Positions 1 through 9,446 are shown, numbered from the stretch's first letter. The stretch: DNA of 64,000 nt from Pseudomonas sp. KUIN-1 (GCF_009176725.1 NZ_AP020337.1:2356001-2420000); one strand, 5' to 3'. The notes: generated by a model not told the origin, from the letters alone. Numbers and translations: made by a program.

Positions 1-464
1 AGCCGTTCGCGTTCGCTTGCGGCCAGGGACGGGTGAAAAATCAGCTGGCTGGTCTGCTCCTGATGATCACTGATCAGCGCCCAGGCGTAGAGCCCCAGAC
101 GGGCCTCGGGCAGTTGCAGGTCGTCAATGGCCTGATCCGGCAACGGCTCCAGGCGTCGACCAAACTCATAACTCAGATAACCGATCAGGCCGCCAGCGAA
201 GGGCAGCTCGCATCCGTCAGGCAGCTGCGCTGGGCCGAGGGCCTTGAGACTGTCGCGCAAGCGCTGGAGATAGGTCGCTCCGTTCTCACCATCGGCGACG
301 GTCAGTTCCTGCAACGGCCATGCACTGAGCAGGTCATGTCGGCCCCGCACGGCTGCCGGCCTGCCGCTGTCGAGCAGCACCGCACCCGGCGCTTCGCGGA
401 TTCGCGCGAAGAACGCGATCGGGTCGGCGCTGTAGGGCAGGGGGTGTATCGAACAGATCGGCAT
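1..464 (-). CDS. pabB: Aminodeoxychorismate synthase component I, partial (N-terminal part)
   Basis: Joins chorismate and ammonia to 4-amino-4-deoxychorismate in p-aminobenzoate/folate synthesis. The minus strand from the ATG at 464 reads MPICSIHPLPYSADPIAFFA and later PFAGGLIGYLSYEFGRRLE, the glycine-rich signature of the N-terminal domain of PabB/TrpE enzymes. About 154 codons are present; the chorismate-binding C-terminal part lies beyond the left edge, so completeness cannot be judged. The start follows a 75-nt gap after the ligase gene, so it may be the last gene of the same transcript. TrpE is the main alternative, but the spacing of the FAGGLIGYLSYEFGR motif favours PabB. Confidence 0.85.
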   Translation of the reverse strand, partial: MPICSIHPLPYSADPIAFFARIREAPGAVLLDSGRPAAVRGRHDLLSAWPLQELTVADGENGATYLQRLRDSLKALGPAQLPDGCELPFAGGLIGYLSYEFGRRLEPLPDQAIDDLQLPEARLGLYAWALISDHQEQTSQLIFHPSLAASERER

Positions 465-539
465 CGTCGAATATCGGTCTTGGAAACGCGGCTGGCGATT
501 GTAGCCTTGCCGATGCGGCAGTCCTAGCGGTATGTCGGT

Positions 540-1520
540 TCAGACGCCGGGCACATGACCGAACAGGTCCTGAACAAAGTCGACCCGCTCCTGCGCCGAT
601 TCCTGGCGTCCTTCGAGAGCCAGTTGCTCCAGACGCGCCTCGACGGCCTGAGTGCGATGGGTCAGGCCACTGTCGTTGGCGATCTGAATGTTCAGGCCGG
701 GACGGGCGTTGAGCTCCAGAATCAGCGGGCCTTTGTCCTGGTCCAGCACCATGTCGACGCCGATGTAGCCGAGGCCGCACAATTCGTAGCACTCGGCGGC
801 AAGCTTCATGAAGCCGTCCCAGTTAGGCAGCTGCACGCCATCCACCGAGTGGGTGGTGTCCGGGTGCTTGCTGATGATGTTGTTCAGCCAGGTGCCTTGC
901 AGGGTAACGCCGGTGGCCAGGTCCACACCCACGCCGATAGCGCCCTGGTGCAGGTTGGCCTTGCCGCCTGATTGCCGGGTAGGCAAGCGCAGCATGGCCA
1001 TCACCGGATAACCCATCAGCACGATGATGCGGATGTCCGGTACGCCTTCGTAGCTGATGCTTTTGAAGATCGGGTCCGGCACGACCCGGTACTCGATCAG
1101 CGCGCGGTCGCGGTGGCCACCCAGTGAATAAAGGCCGGTGAGGATGCTGGACACCTGATGCTCGATTTCCGAGTGGCTGATGATGCGTCCCGAGACGGTG
1201 CGAAAGCGCTCCTCGAAACGGTCGGCGATCACCAGAATGCCATCGCCGCCTGCGCCCTGTGCGGGTTTGATCACGAAGTCGCTGTGCGCGCCGATGATCT
1301 CGTCGAGCCTGTCGATTTCCTTTTCCGTGGAAATCACGCCGTACATCTCCGGCACATGAATGCCTGCGGCGATGGCCCGCTCCTTGGTGATGATCTTGTC
1401 ATCGACGATCGGATAGAGGCTGCGCTTGTTGTACTTGAGCACGTAGTCGGCGTTACGTCGATTGATGCCCATGATGCCGCGGGCTTCGAGCGCCTTCCAG
1501 GTTTTCCACCAGCCGATCAC
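540..1520 (-). CDS. Alpha-L-glutamate ligase-like protein (RimK-type ATP-grasp)
   Basis: A 326-residue cytoplasmic ATP-grasp protein. The nucleotide-binding loop KPAQGAGGDG is at residues 85-94 and the metal/ATP carboxylate motif ELNARPG at about 269-275, so it looks catalytically competent. The family forms amide bonds between a carboxylate and an amino acid; the substrate of this member is unknown. The GTG start overlaps the stop of the upstream transglutaminase-like gene by 4 nt (GTGA), which implies translational coupling. With that protein and the DTGA protease upstream it forms a recurrent three-gene set, so it probably acts on the same peptide or envelope substrate. Family confidence is high, function is inferred. 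Confidence 0.88.
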   Translation of the reverse strand: MIGWWKTWKALEARGIMGINRRNADYVLKYNKRSLYPIVDDKIITKERAIAAGIHVPEMYGVISTEKEIDRLDEIIGAHSDFVIKPAQGAGGDGILVIADRFEERFRTVSGRIISHSEIEHQVSSILTGLYSLGGHRDRALIEYRVVPDPIFKSISYEGVPDIRIIVLMGYPVMAMLRLPTRQSGGKANLHQGAIGVGVDLATGVTLQGTWLNNIISKHPDTTHSVDGVQLPNWDGFMKLAAECYELCGLGYIGVDMVLDQDKGPLILELNARPGLNIQIANDSGLTHRTQAVEARLEQLALEGRQESAQERVDFVQDLFGHVPGV

Positions 1521-3052
1521 TTGGCCTTTTCCTCTTTCAGGAATGCCTTGAAGCGCACCAGTTCGGTCAGCCGGTAGCCACGGTATCTGCCCATCGCCAG
1601 CATGAAGCCGACCAGTATCAGCAGCACTGCCGGGAAGGTGAAGACGAAATAGGTCAGTTCCGGCACGCTCATGATCAGGTGTGCCAGCGACGCGGCGAAC
1701 AGCGTACCGATGGCGACCTTCATGGCATGGCTGCCGCCACGCTCTTCCCAGGTGATCGACAGGCGTTCGATGGTCATGGTCAGAATCACCATCGGGAACA
1801 GCGCAACCGACAGGCCGCGTTCCAGCCCGAGCTTGTGGCTGAACAGGCTGATGGCAGCGATCAGCACCACGACGAAGGTCAGTACCACCGACAGGCGCGG
1901 CAGCATTTGCAGTTTCAGGTGCTCCAGATACGAGCGCAGTGACAGGCCCAGCGCGGTGATCACGGTAAACAGGGCGATGCCGAAGCCCAGTTGTGTCTCC
2001 CGGAATGCCAGCGCGATCAGCACCGGGGTGAAGGTGCCCAGTGTCTGCAGGCCGATCAGGTTGCGCAGGATCAGGATGACCAGCACGCCAATCGGGATCA
2101 TGACCATGATCATGAAGGTCTGCTGGGTCTGCAGCGGCAAGCCGTACAGCGAATAGGCCAGGAAGTCCGAATCGGTGCTGGCGTCGGTCAGTTTGGCGAG
2201 ACGCATGGCGTTCATTTCACTGTTGTTGAGGCTGAACGTGACTTGCACCTTCTTGCCGCCCTCGACGCTGACCAGGCCTTCCTCGCCGGTCCACCAGAGC
2301 AGGCGATCGTCCGGCAGGCCGGCTTCGCCGGTGTCGGGATTGAAGTACAGCCATTCCTTGCCGTTGAAGCTGCGCAGCCAGAGTTCCGGTGTCTGCTGCT
2401 CGGCATCCAGGCGAATGGTGTGGGCTTTTTCCAGCGGTACGTGGGCGATCGACAGCAGCAGCTCGGTGACCCGGGCCTTGTTGGACGCCGAGTTATCACC
2501 GGCCAGCAGCAGTTTGACGTTATCGTCATTCAGGTTGTTGACGCGCTTGATGGCCTCGGTGATGAAGGTCTCAACGTCCGCCGAATGCTGGCGAATGGGT
2601 GCCAGCAACGCTTCGGCTGCGACCTTTTCCGGGCCTTCGACGGTCATGCTGTCGCGAAAGATAGGCCCTTTGACCTTGGGTTTTTCACCGCTGTAGCGCT
2701 TGGTCAGCACCAGTCGGTAGTACAGGGTCTGGTTGCCGGTGGCGCGACGGGCCGACCAGGTGACCTTGCGGTTGCCGTCGGCGCGGTTGACGCTGACGCC
2801 GTAATTGTTCGAGATGAAGCTTTCATTGAGGCTGATGTAGTCGTGGGCCAGCGGCGGCACGAACATCTGCACCTTCACCGAATCCTTGGGATTGGCGACG
2901 AATTCGACTTTGGCGTCGATGTTCCACAGATCATCGGTTTCGTCTTCGCTGACGGGTATGCCGAGCGCCAGTATCTGATAGGCCGTGATCGCGATGCCGA
3001 GAGTCACCAGGGCAGTGATCAGGATCTTCAGATGGAGTGTAAGAGAGCGCAT
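1517..3052 (-). CDS. Inactive transglutaminase domain fused to seven membrane helices
   Basis: About 511 residues. One N-terminal membrane segment (residues about 8-30) is followed by a periplasmic domain of about 270 residues, then a C-terminal block of hydrophobic helices (about 310-490: IPIGVLVILIL, GIALFTVITALGL, VVLTFVVVLIAAISLF and others). This matches the family named inactive transglutaminase fused to 7TM. I chose the ATG at 3052 because it lies 4 nt after the stop of the upstream protease gene; an in-frame start further upstream would overlap that gene and lacks support. It sits between a secreted DTGA protease and a cytoplasmic ATP-grasp ligase, so it may connect the two across the inner membrane. 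Substrate unknown. Confidence 0.87.
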   Translation of the reverse strand: MRSLTLHLKILITALVTLGIAITAYQILALGIPVSEDETDDLWNIDAKVEFVANPKDSVKVQMFVPPLAHDYISLNESFISNNYGVSVNRADGNRKVTWSARRATGNQTLYYRLVLTKRYSGEKPKVKGPIFRDSMTVEGPEKVAAEALLAPIRQHSADVETFITEAIKRVNNLNDDNVKLLLAGDNSASNKARVTELLLSIAHVPLEKAHTIRLDAEQQTPELWLRSFNGKEWLYFNPDTGEAGLPDDRLLWWTGEEGLVSVEGGKKVQVTFSLNNSEMNAMRLAKLTDASTDSDFLAYSLYGLPLQTQQTFMIMVMIPIGVLVILILRNLIGLQTLGTFTPVLIALAFRETQLGFGIALFTVITALGLSLRSYLEHLKLQMLPRLSVVLTFVVVLIAAISLFSHKLGLERGLSVALFPMVILTMTIERLSITWEERGGSHAMKVAIGTLFAASLAHLIMSVPELTYFVFTFPAVLLILVGFMLAMGRYRGYRLTELVRFKAFLKEEKAK

Positions 3053-3056
3053 GGAT

Positions 3057-3593
3057 TTACTCTGCGTTTTGAGCGACGGAAGCGCAGCCGGGCTTCCCTG
3101 CCGCATATTTAAGACTTGGATCGACCAGCGCATCAAAGCGTTTCAAGGCTTCGGAGCCGATCAAAAGCGGGTATTGGAAAGCACTTCGGTCAGTCAAGTT
3201 CACTTCTATGGTGCGCAAAGATTCGCCCATGCAGATATCGAGGCTGATCACCGGGCGTGACGAATACCGATTGTCGTCATCCGGGTCGAGATCGTCGGCA
3301 CGCCGCTTGATCTTGCTGACCCGCGCCAGGGGGCGTTCGATGGGGTGTACATGCTTGCTGTCGCTGGCCAGATAGAAGCGCACCCAGCTTTCACCATCGC
3401 GCTTGAAATGTTTGATGTCGCGGGCGCTCAGCGAAGCAGTCTTGGCGCCGGTGTCGAGCTTGGCGGCAATCTCGATATCGATTTCGCTCAGCCTGGCGTA
3501 TTCGTTGAGGCCATAGACTGTCTTGTTGGCGGCCAGGGTCAGGCCGGGCAAAAGCAGAAGGCCGAGCAGTGTGGGGAGGGTAGTCAGTCTCAT
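3057..3593 (-). CDS. Secreted retropepsin-like protease (annotated as ATP-dependent zinc protease, RimB-like)
   Basis: A 178-residue protein with a clear signal peptide (MRLTTLPTLLGLLLLPGLTLA, cleavage after about residue 21). The mature part carries the sequence AAKLDTGAKTASLSA; D-T-G-A at residues 47-50 is the catalytic signature of pepsin/retropepsin-fold proteases. The family is usually called ATP-dependent zinc protease, but no ATP-binding or HExxH zinc motif is visible. First gene of the run ending with the ATP-grasp ligase; the stop is 4 nt from the next start. Probably acts in the periplasm on a peptide or peptide-modified product. Confidence 0.85.
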   Translation of the reverse strand: MRLTTLPTLLGLLLLPGLTLAANKTVYGLNEYARLSEIDIEIAAKLDTGAKTASLSARDIKHFKRDGESWVRFYLASDSKHVHPIERPLARVSKIKRRADDLDPDDDNRYSSRPVISLDICMGESLRTIEVNLTDRSAFQYPLLIGSEALKRFDALVDPSLKYAAGKPGCASVAQNAE

Positions 3594-3807
3594 AAATCCT
3601 GGCGCGATGAGCGAACAACTTCAGGGTCAGGGCGCAAATGGAATTGACCTGATGATGGTAGGGCAGGCGGTTCGCAGGCGCTGGCTCCGCTGCGGAGCGC
3701 GCTGTACGGACGCGACGCATTCTAGCATGAAGCCCTGCGGCTGCCAGTGATCAACCTGCCTGGCTGTTCAGGTTGGTCTGTCGTGCAAGGGGTGCGCGTT
3801 TTGGCTG

Positions 3808-3819
3808 ATTGTCGACAAT
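3808..3819. promoter_or_regulatory. Perfect 12-bp palindrome ATTGTCGACAAT, likely PrpR (GntR) operator
   Basis: ATTGTCGACAAT is a perfect inverted repeat 72 nt upstream of the prpR start. FadR/GntR-type regulators bind short palindromes of this kind. From memory, this sequence resembles the motif predicted for GntR-type PrpR in gammaproteobacteria. A second copy of its core overlaps the prpR start region, which supports autoregulation of the whole prp operon. Confidence 0.65.
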
Positions 3820-3881
3820 GCAGGGTTTTGTTTTGACTGAGTGGCGAAATATGACTAGATTTAAGCGAATATGGTCATGAG

Positions 3882-3892
3882 GTGTCGACAAT
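3882..3892. promoter_or_regulatory. Second partial operator (GTGTCGACAAT) overlapping the prpR ribosome site and start
   Basis: The sequence repeats 10 of the 12 bases of the upstream palindrome and runs from the Shine-Dalgarno (GAGGTG) into the ATG at 3891. Binding here could block transcription through, or translation of, prpR. It is imperfect at its left end, so it may be a lower-affinity site. Confidence 0.45.
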
Positions 3893-4610
3893 GCTGAAGG
3901 TGGTCGAAAAAACTATGACGGTTGCCGACGACTCGGAAACGCTCTCCGAGAACGTTTTTCGACGTATTCAATCGGCCATCGTGAAAGGCGAGATTGCTCC
4001 CGGCAGCAAGATTTCCGAGCCGGAACTGGCTCGCACCTATGGCATCAGTCGCGGGCCGCTGCGCGAAGCGATTCACCGGCTCGAAGGGCAGCGACTGGTG
4101 GTTCGCGTGCCGCATGTGGGCGCCCGGGTGGTCTCGCTCAGTCATGCCGAACTGATCGAACTCTATGAAATTCGCGAGTCACTGGAGGGGATGGCCTGTC
4201 GTCTGGCCGCCGAACGCATGACGCAGGCCGAAATCGATGAGCTGCGCGGCGTTCTGGATACCCACGAGCGCGATGCCGCCTTTCAGGCAGGTATCGGCTA
4301 TTACCAGCAGGAGGGTGATTTCGACTTTCACTACCGCATCATTCAGGGCAGCGGCAATCGCACCCTCAGCCAGATGCTCTGCGGCGAGCTCTACCAGTTG
4401 GTGCGCATGTACCGCATTCAGTATTCCACCACGCCCAACCGGCCTCGTCAGGCCTTTGCCGAACATCACCGCATTCTCGACGCCATCGCCGACCGCGACG
4501 GTGAGCTGGCTGAATTGTTGATGCGTCGCCATATCGGCGCGTCCAGACGCAACATCGAACGCCACTATCAGGCGGCTTCCCAGACGACTTCCGACCGAGG
4601 TAAACAATGA
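3891..4610 (+). CDS. prpR: GntR-family regulator of the methylcitrate operon
   Basis: 239 residues. N-terminal winged helix (about residues 18-80) with [20 protein letters not shown] as the recognition region, followed by an all-helical FCD effector domain ([20 protein letters not shown] to the end). The ATG at 3891 is chosen because GAGGTG lies 6 nt upstream; a GTG three codons earlier is in frame but overlaps that ribosome site. Its stop overlaps the prpB start (ATGA), so regulator and first enzyme are co-translated. The likely inducer is a methylcitrate-cycle intermediate, inferred from context only. This is unrelated to the sigma-54-type PrpR of enterics. Confidence 0.88.
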   Translation: MLKVVEKTMTVADDSETLSENVFRRIQSAIVKGEIAPGSKISEPELARTYGISRGPLREAIHRLEGQRLVVRVPHVGARVVSLSHAELIELYEIRESLEGMACRLAAERMTQAEIDELRGVLDTHERDAAFQAGIGYYQQEGDFDFHYRIIQGSGNRTLSQMLCGELYQLVRMYRIQYSTTPNRPRQAFAEHHRILDAIADRDGELAELLMRRHIGASRRNIERHYQAASQTTSDRGKQ

Positions 4611-5500
4611 GTCATGACAACAGCACTCCCGGCCAGCGTTTCCGCGATGCAGTTACCAGCGAGCAGCCGCTGCAAGTGGTCGGCGCGATCAATGCCAACC
4701 ACGCACTGCTCGCCAGGCGTGCCGGGTTCAAGGCTATTTATCTGTCGGGTGGCGGAGTCGCTGCAGGATCTCTGGGCATTCCGGACCTGGGAATCACTGG
4801 GCTTGAAGACGTACTGATCGATGTGCGGCGCATCACCGACGTCTGCGATCTGCCGTTGCTGGTGGACGTCGACACCGGTTTCGGCTCTTCGGCTTTCAAT
4901 GTGGCGCGTACCGTGCGCTCGATGATCAAGGCCGGGGCGGCGGCGATTCACATCGAGGATCAGGTGGGCGCCAAGCGTTGCGGGCACCGTCCCAACAAGG
5001 AAATCGTTTCTCAGCAGGAAATGGTCGACCGGATCAAGGCTGCCGTGGATGCCCGGACTGACGACAGCTTCGTGATCATGGCGCGTACCGATGCGCTGGC
5101 GGTTGAAGGGCTGGAGTCGGCCCTGGAGCGTGCCGCTGCCTGTATTGAAGCCGGTGCGGACATGGTGTTTCCAGAGGCCATCACCGAACTGGCGATGTAC
5201 AAGCAATTCGCCAACCGCGCAGGCGTGCCGATCCTCGCCAACATTACCGAGTTTGGCGCCACGCCGTTGTTTACGGTCGATGAGCTGCGCGAGGCGGACG
5301 TCTCGCTGGTGCTGTATCCGCTTTCCGCATTCCGCGCGATGAACAAGGCTGCAGAAAATGTCTACGGCGCAATCCGCCGTGACGGCAGCCAGAAAAACGT
5401 GATCGACAGCATGCAGACGCGCATGGAGCTGTATGACGCGATCGATTACCACACATTCGAACAGAAGCTGGATGCGCTGTTTGCGCAGAAGAAGGGTTGA
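4607..5500 (+). CDS. prpB: Methylisocitrate lyase
   Basis: Splits 2-methylisocitrate into pyruvate and succinate, the last step of the methylcitrate cycle for propionate breakdown. 297 residues of the isocitrate lyase/PEP mutase fold; the active-site signature [10 protein letters not shown] is present (about residue 123), as are the VDVDTGFG metal loop and the [12 protein letters not shown] segment. Length fits the family. Overlaps prpR by 4 nt. A REPIN-like repeat separates it from prpC, which may affect mRNA stability between the two. Confidence 0.96.
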   Translation: MSHDNSTPGQRFRDAVTSEQPLQVVGAINANHALLARRAGFKAIYLSGGGVAAGSLGIPDLGITGLEDVLIDVRRITDVCDLPLLVDVDTGFGSSAFNVARTVRSMIKAGAAAIHIEDQVGAKRCGHRPNKEIVSQQEMVDRIKAAVDARTDDSFVIMARTDALAVEGLESALERAAACIEAGADMVFPEAITELAMYKQFANRAGVPILANITEFGATPLFTVDELREADVSLVLYPLSAFRAMNKAAENVYGAIRRDGSQKNVIDSMQTRMELYDAIDYHTFEQKLDALFAQKKG

Positions 5501-5534
5501 TGCCTGTGAAATACCGGGCTTCTGGCCGCAGGCC

Positions 5535-5627
5535 GTAGGAGCGAACTTGTTCGCGAAAGGGTTGTTATATTCTCTGATAATGCAACGTTGGAATCACTAT
5601 CTTCGCTAACAAGAGAAGCCTCGCTCC
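5535..5627. repeat. REPIN-like element between prpB and prpC (one intact REP arm, one decayed arm)
   Basis: The left arm (5535-5557) starts GTAGGAGCGAACTTGTTCGC, identical over 23 bases to the arm at 32052. The inverted partner at 5602-5627 (TTCGCTAACAAG...CTCGCTCC) has clearly diverged. This is the usual layout of a pseudomonad REP doublet. It lies within the prp transcript. Confidence 0.8.
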
Positions 5628-5661
5628 GTCCCATCACACAAGAACAAAATTGGAGAACACC

Positions 5662-6789
5662 ATGGCTGAAGCAAAAGTATTGAGTGGTGCCGGGCTGCGC
5701 GGGCAGGTTGCCGGGCAGACGGCGTTGTCGACGGTGGGCATGGCCGGTGCCGGGCTGACCTATCGCGGCTATGACGTGCGCGATTTGGCTGCCGAGGCGC
5801 GTTTTGAAGAAGTGGCCTACCTGCTGCTGTGCGGCGAACTGCCCAATCAGGTCGAATTGTCTGCCTATATGGACAAGCTCAAGCGCCTGCGCGATCTGCC
5901 GCAGGCCCTGAAAGAAGTGCTGGAGCGCATACCCGCCGACACTCATCCGATGGATGTCATGCGCACCGGTGCTTCCATGCTCGGCACCCTGGAGCCGGAG
6001 CGCAGTTTCGATCAGCAGCGCGACTCGACCGACCGTTTGCTCGCAGCGTTCCCGGCGATCATGTGCTACTGGTATCGCTTCAGTCACGACGGCAAGCGTA
6101 TCGACTGCACCTCGGCCGAAGACTCCATCGGCGGGCATTTTCTGCACCTGCTGCTCGACAAGGCGCCCAGCGAACTGCACCGCAAGGTCATGGACGTATC
6201 GCTGATTCTCTACGCCGAACACGAATTCAATGCCTCGACCTTCACTGCCCGCGTCTGCGCGTCGACCCTGTCGGACCTGTATTCCTGCGTCACGGCAGCC
6301 ATCGGCACCTTGCGCGGCCCGCTGCACGGCGGTGCCAACGAGGCTGCAATGGAAATGATTCAGCGCTTCGCCTCGGCTGAAGAGGCAACCAAAGGCACGC
6401 TGGGCATGCTGGAGCGCAAGGAAAAGATCATGGGCTTTGGCCATGCGATCTACAAGGAGTCCGACCCGCGCAACGAGGTGATCAAGGGCTGGTCGAAGAA
6501 ACTCGCCGACGAAGTGGGCGATACGGTGCTGTTCCCGGTTTCCGAGGCCATCGACAAGGTCATGTGGGAGCAGAAGAAACTGTTCCCCAACGCCGACTTC
6601 TACCATGCGTCGGCGTATCACTTCATGGGCATCCCGACCAAGCTGTTTACGCCGATCTTCGTCTGCTCACGCCTGACCGGCTGGGCCGCGCACGTTTTCG
6701 AGCAGCGCGCCAACAACCGCATCATTCGCCCGAGCGCCGAATACATCGGCGTCGAACAGCGCGCGTTCGTACCCCTGGAACAGCGCTAA
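5662..6789 (+). CDS. prpC: 2-Methylcitrate synthase
   Basis: Condenses propionyl-CoA with oxaloacetate to 2-methylcitrate. 375 residues with the citrate synthase core: GPLHGGANEAAM and MGFGHAIYKESDPRN (the second catalytic His region and CoA site) are visible, and the short length fits methylcitrate synthase rather than the longer hexameric GltA. The ATG at 5662 has GGAG 6 nt upstream; an in-frame TTG at 5650 overlaps that site. Third gene of the prp operon. Confidence 0.96.
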   Translation: MAEAKVLSGAGLRGQVAGQTALSTVGMAGAGLTYRGYDVRDLAAEARFEEVAYLLLCGELPNQVELSAYMDKLKRLRDLPQALKEVLERIPADTHPMDVMRTGASMLGTLEPERSFDQQRDSTDRLLAAFPAIMCYWYRFSHDGKRIDCTSAEDSIGGHFLHLLLDKAPSELHRKVMDVSLILYAEHEFNASTFTARVCASTLSDLYSCVTAAIGTLRGPLHGGANEAAMEMIQRFASAEEATKGTLGMLERKEKIMGFGHAIYKESDPRNEVIKGWSKKLADEVGDTVLFPVSEAIDKVMWEQKKLFPNADFYHASAYHFMGIPTKLFTPIFVCSRLTGWAAHVFEQRANNRIIRPSAEYIGVEQRAFVPLEQR

Positions 6790-6857
6790 AAGGGGGCAGG
6801 GGAGCCGCCGACGAGCTCCCCACCCGTATTCCGAACACTCCGTGATCGAGTCCCGCA

Positions 6858-9446
6858 ATGAACAGTGAATTTCGCAAACCGCTCCCTGGCACCCGACTGG
6901 ATTACTTCGACGCTCGGGCAGCCGTCGAGGCGCTCAAGCCCGGTGCCTATGCCACGCTGCCCTACACCTCGCGGGTGCTGGCCGAGAACCTGGTGCGTCG
7001 TTGTGATCCAGCGACCTTGAATGCCTCGTTGATGCAGCTCATCGAGCGCAAGCGTGATCTGGATTTTCCCTGGTTCCCGGCACGCGTGGTCTGCCACGAC
7101 ATTCTGGGTCAGACCGCGCTGGTCGACCTTGCCGGGCTGCGTGACGCGATCGCTTCGCAGGGCGGCGATCCTGCGCTGGTCAACCCGGTGGTTCCGGTGC
7201 AACTGATCGTCGACCACTCGCTGGCAGTGGAGTCCGACGGTAATGACCCGCAGGCGTTCACGAAGAACCGCGTCATCGAAGACCGTCGCAACGAAGACCG
7301 TTTTCACTTCATTGACTGGACCAAGCAGGCGTTCAAGAACGTCGAAGTCATCCCGCCGGGCAACGGCATCATGCACCAGATCAATCTGGAGAAAATGTCA
7401 CCGGTGGTGCAGGTGCTCGATGGCGTGGCCTTTCCTGACACACTGGTGGGCACGGACAGCCACACGCCGCATGTCGACGCCCTGGGCGTGATTGCCATTG
7501 GCGTCGGTGGGCTCGAGGCCGAGAACGTCATGCTCGGGCGCGCCTCGTGGATGCGCCTGCCGGACATCATCGGCGTCGAACTGACCGGGCGCCATCAGCC
7601 AGGCATCACCGCCACTGACCTGGTGCTCGCGCTGACCGAGTACCTGCGTCAGCAGAAAGTGGTCGGTGCCTATCTGGAGTTTTTCGGCGCAGGTGCGTCG
7701 AGTCTGACCCTGGGCGACCGGGCGACGATCTCCAACATGGCGCCTGAATATGGTGCGACGGCAGCGATGTTTTCGATTGATTCGCAAACCATCGACTACC
7801 TGCGTTTGACAGGGCGTGAGGACGAGCAGGTCAAGCTGGTCGAGCTGTACGCCCGGCACACCGGTCTCTGGTCGGACAGCCTGAGCGAGGTGCGCTACGA
7901 GCGGGTGCTGAGTTTCGATCTGTCCAGTGTAGTGCGCAACATGGCCGGGCCCTCCAACCCCCATGCGCGGGTCGCCACCGCTGATCTGGCGGCCAGAGGG
8001 ATTGCCGGGCAATGGGATGAGGTGCCGGGGCAGATGCCCGATGGCGCGGTGATCATCGCCGCGATCACCAGCTGCACCAACACCAGCAACCCGCGCAACG
8101 TCATTGCCGCCGGTCTGCTGGCCCGCAACGCCAACCGTCTGGGGCTGATGCGCAAACCCTGGGTCAAGTCATCGCTGGCCCCCGGCTCGAAAACCGTGGC
8201 GCTGTACCTGGATGCAGCAGGGCTGACCTCGGAGCTGGAGCAACTGGGTTTTGGCGTCGTGGCTTTTGCCTGCACCACCTGCAACGGCATGTCCGGCGCG
8301 CTCGATCCGCTGATCCAGCAGGAAATCATCGACCGCGACCTGTACGCCACGGCGGTCTTGTCCGGTAACCGCAACTTCGACGGGCGTATTCATCCCTATG
8401 CCAAGCAGGCCTTTCTGGCCTCGCCGCCCCTGGTGGTGGCGTATGCCATTGCCGGGACCATCCGCTTCGATATTGAAAACGATGTGCTGGGCGTCGCCGA
8501 GGGCCGGGAAATCCGTCTCAAGGATATCTGGCCGAGCGATGAAGAGATTGATGCCGTCGTGCAGGCATCGGTCAAGCCGGAGCAGTTCCGCCAGGTCTAT
8601 ATCCCGATGTTTGCCATCGAAGAACACATCGGGCCGAAGGTCGAACCGCTCTACGACTGGCGTCCGATGAGCACCTACATCCGTCGCCCGCCCTACTGGG
8701 AAGGCGCGCTGGCCGGAGAACGCACGCTCAAGGGCATGCGGGCGCTGGCCGTATTGCCGGACAACATCACCACTGATCACCTGTCGCCGTCCAACGCGAT
8801 CATGCTCGACAGTGCGGCGGGCGAGTACCTGGCGAAAATGGGCCTGCCGGAGGAAGACTTCAACTCCTACGCGACCCATCGCGGCGACCACCTGACTGCC
8901 CAGCGCGCGACCTTTGCCAACCCGCAACTGGTCAACGAGATGGCAGTGGTCGATGGCAAGGTCAGAAAAGGCTCGCTGACCCGTATCGAACCCGAAGGCG
9001 TGGTCACGCGCATGTGGGAAGCCATCGAAACCTACATGGCGCGCAAGCAACCGTTGATCATCATTGCCGGTGCCGACTATGGGCAGGGCTCGTCCCGTGA
9101 CTGGGCGGCCAAAGGTGTCAGGCTGGCGGGCGTCGAAGCGATTGCTGCAGAAGGGTTCGAGCGTATTCATCGCACCAACCTGGTCGGCATGGGCGTGCTG
9201 CCGCTGGAGTTCAAGCCCGGCACCAGCCGTCTGACCCTGGGCATCGACGGCAGCGAAACCTTCGATGTGATCGGCCAGCGCACGCCGCGCGCGACATTGA
9301 CGCTGGTGATTCAGCGCCGTAACGGCGAGCGCGTCGAGGTGCCGGTGACCTGTCGTCTGGACACCGCCGAAGAGCTCTCTATTTATGAGGCGGGTGGCGT
9401 GTTGCAGCGTTTTGCTCAGGATTTTCTGGAGGCCGCTGCATCGTAG
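6858..9446 (+). CDS. acnD: Fe/S-dependent 2-methylcitrate dehydratase
   Basis: Aconitase-fold enzyme that dehydrates 2-methylcitrate to the trans isomer of 2-methylaconitate; it needs PrpF to give the substrate for rehydration. 862 residues. Cluster-ligating cysteines are seen in SCTNTSNPRNV and CTTCNGMSG, and the C-terminal swivel domain carries GADYGQGSSRDWAAKG. The gene sits between prpC and prpF, the arrangement found where prpD is replaced by acnD-prpF. An AcnA-type aconitase is excluded mainly by context and the slightly shorter length. Confidence 0.95.
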   Translation: MNSEFRKPLPGTRLDYFDARAAVEALKPGAYATLPYTSRVLAENLVRRCDPATLNASLMQLIERKRDLDFPWFPARVVCHDILGQTALVDLAGLRDAIASQGGDPALVNPVVPVQLIVDHSLAVESDGNDPQAFTKNRVIEDRRNEDRFHFIDWTKQAFKNVEVIPPGNGIMHQINLEKMSPVVQVLDGVAFPDTLVGTDSHTPHVDALGVIAIGVGGLEAENVMLGRASWMRLPDIIGVELTGRHQPGITATDLVLALTEYLRQQKVVGAYLEFFGAGASSLTLGDRATISNMAPEYGATAAMFSIDSQTIDYLRLTGREDEQVKLVELYARHTGLWSDSLSEVRYERVLSFDLSSVVRNMAGPSNPHARVATADLAARGIAGQWDEVPGQMPDGAVIIAAITSCTNTSNPRNVIAAGLLARNANRLGLMRKPWVKSSLAPGSKTVALYLDAAGLTSELEQLGFGVVAFACTTCNGMSGALDPLIQQEIIDRDLYATAVLSGNRNFDGRIHPYAKQAFLASPPLVVAYAIAGTIRFDIENDVLGVAEGREIRLKDIWPSDEEIDAVVQASVKPEQFRQVYIPMFAIEEHIGPKVEPLYDWRPMSTYIRRPPYWEGALAGERTLKGMRALAVLPDNITTDHLSPSNAIMLDSAAGEYLAKMGLPEEDFNSYATHRGDHLTAQRATFANPQLVNEMAVVDGKVRKGSLTRIEPEGVVTRMWEAIETYMARKQPLIIIAGADYGQGSSRDWAAKGVRLAGVEAIAAEGFERIHRTNLVGMGVLPLEFKPGTSRLTLGIDGSETFDVIGQRTPRATLTLVIQRRNGERVEVPVTCRLDTAEELSIYEAGGVLQRFAQDFLEAAAS

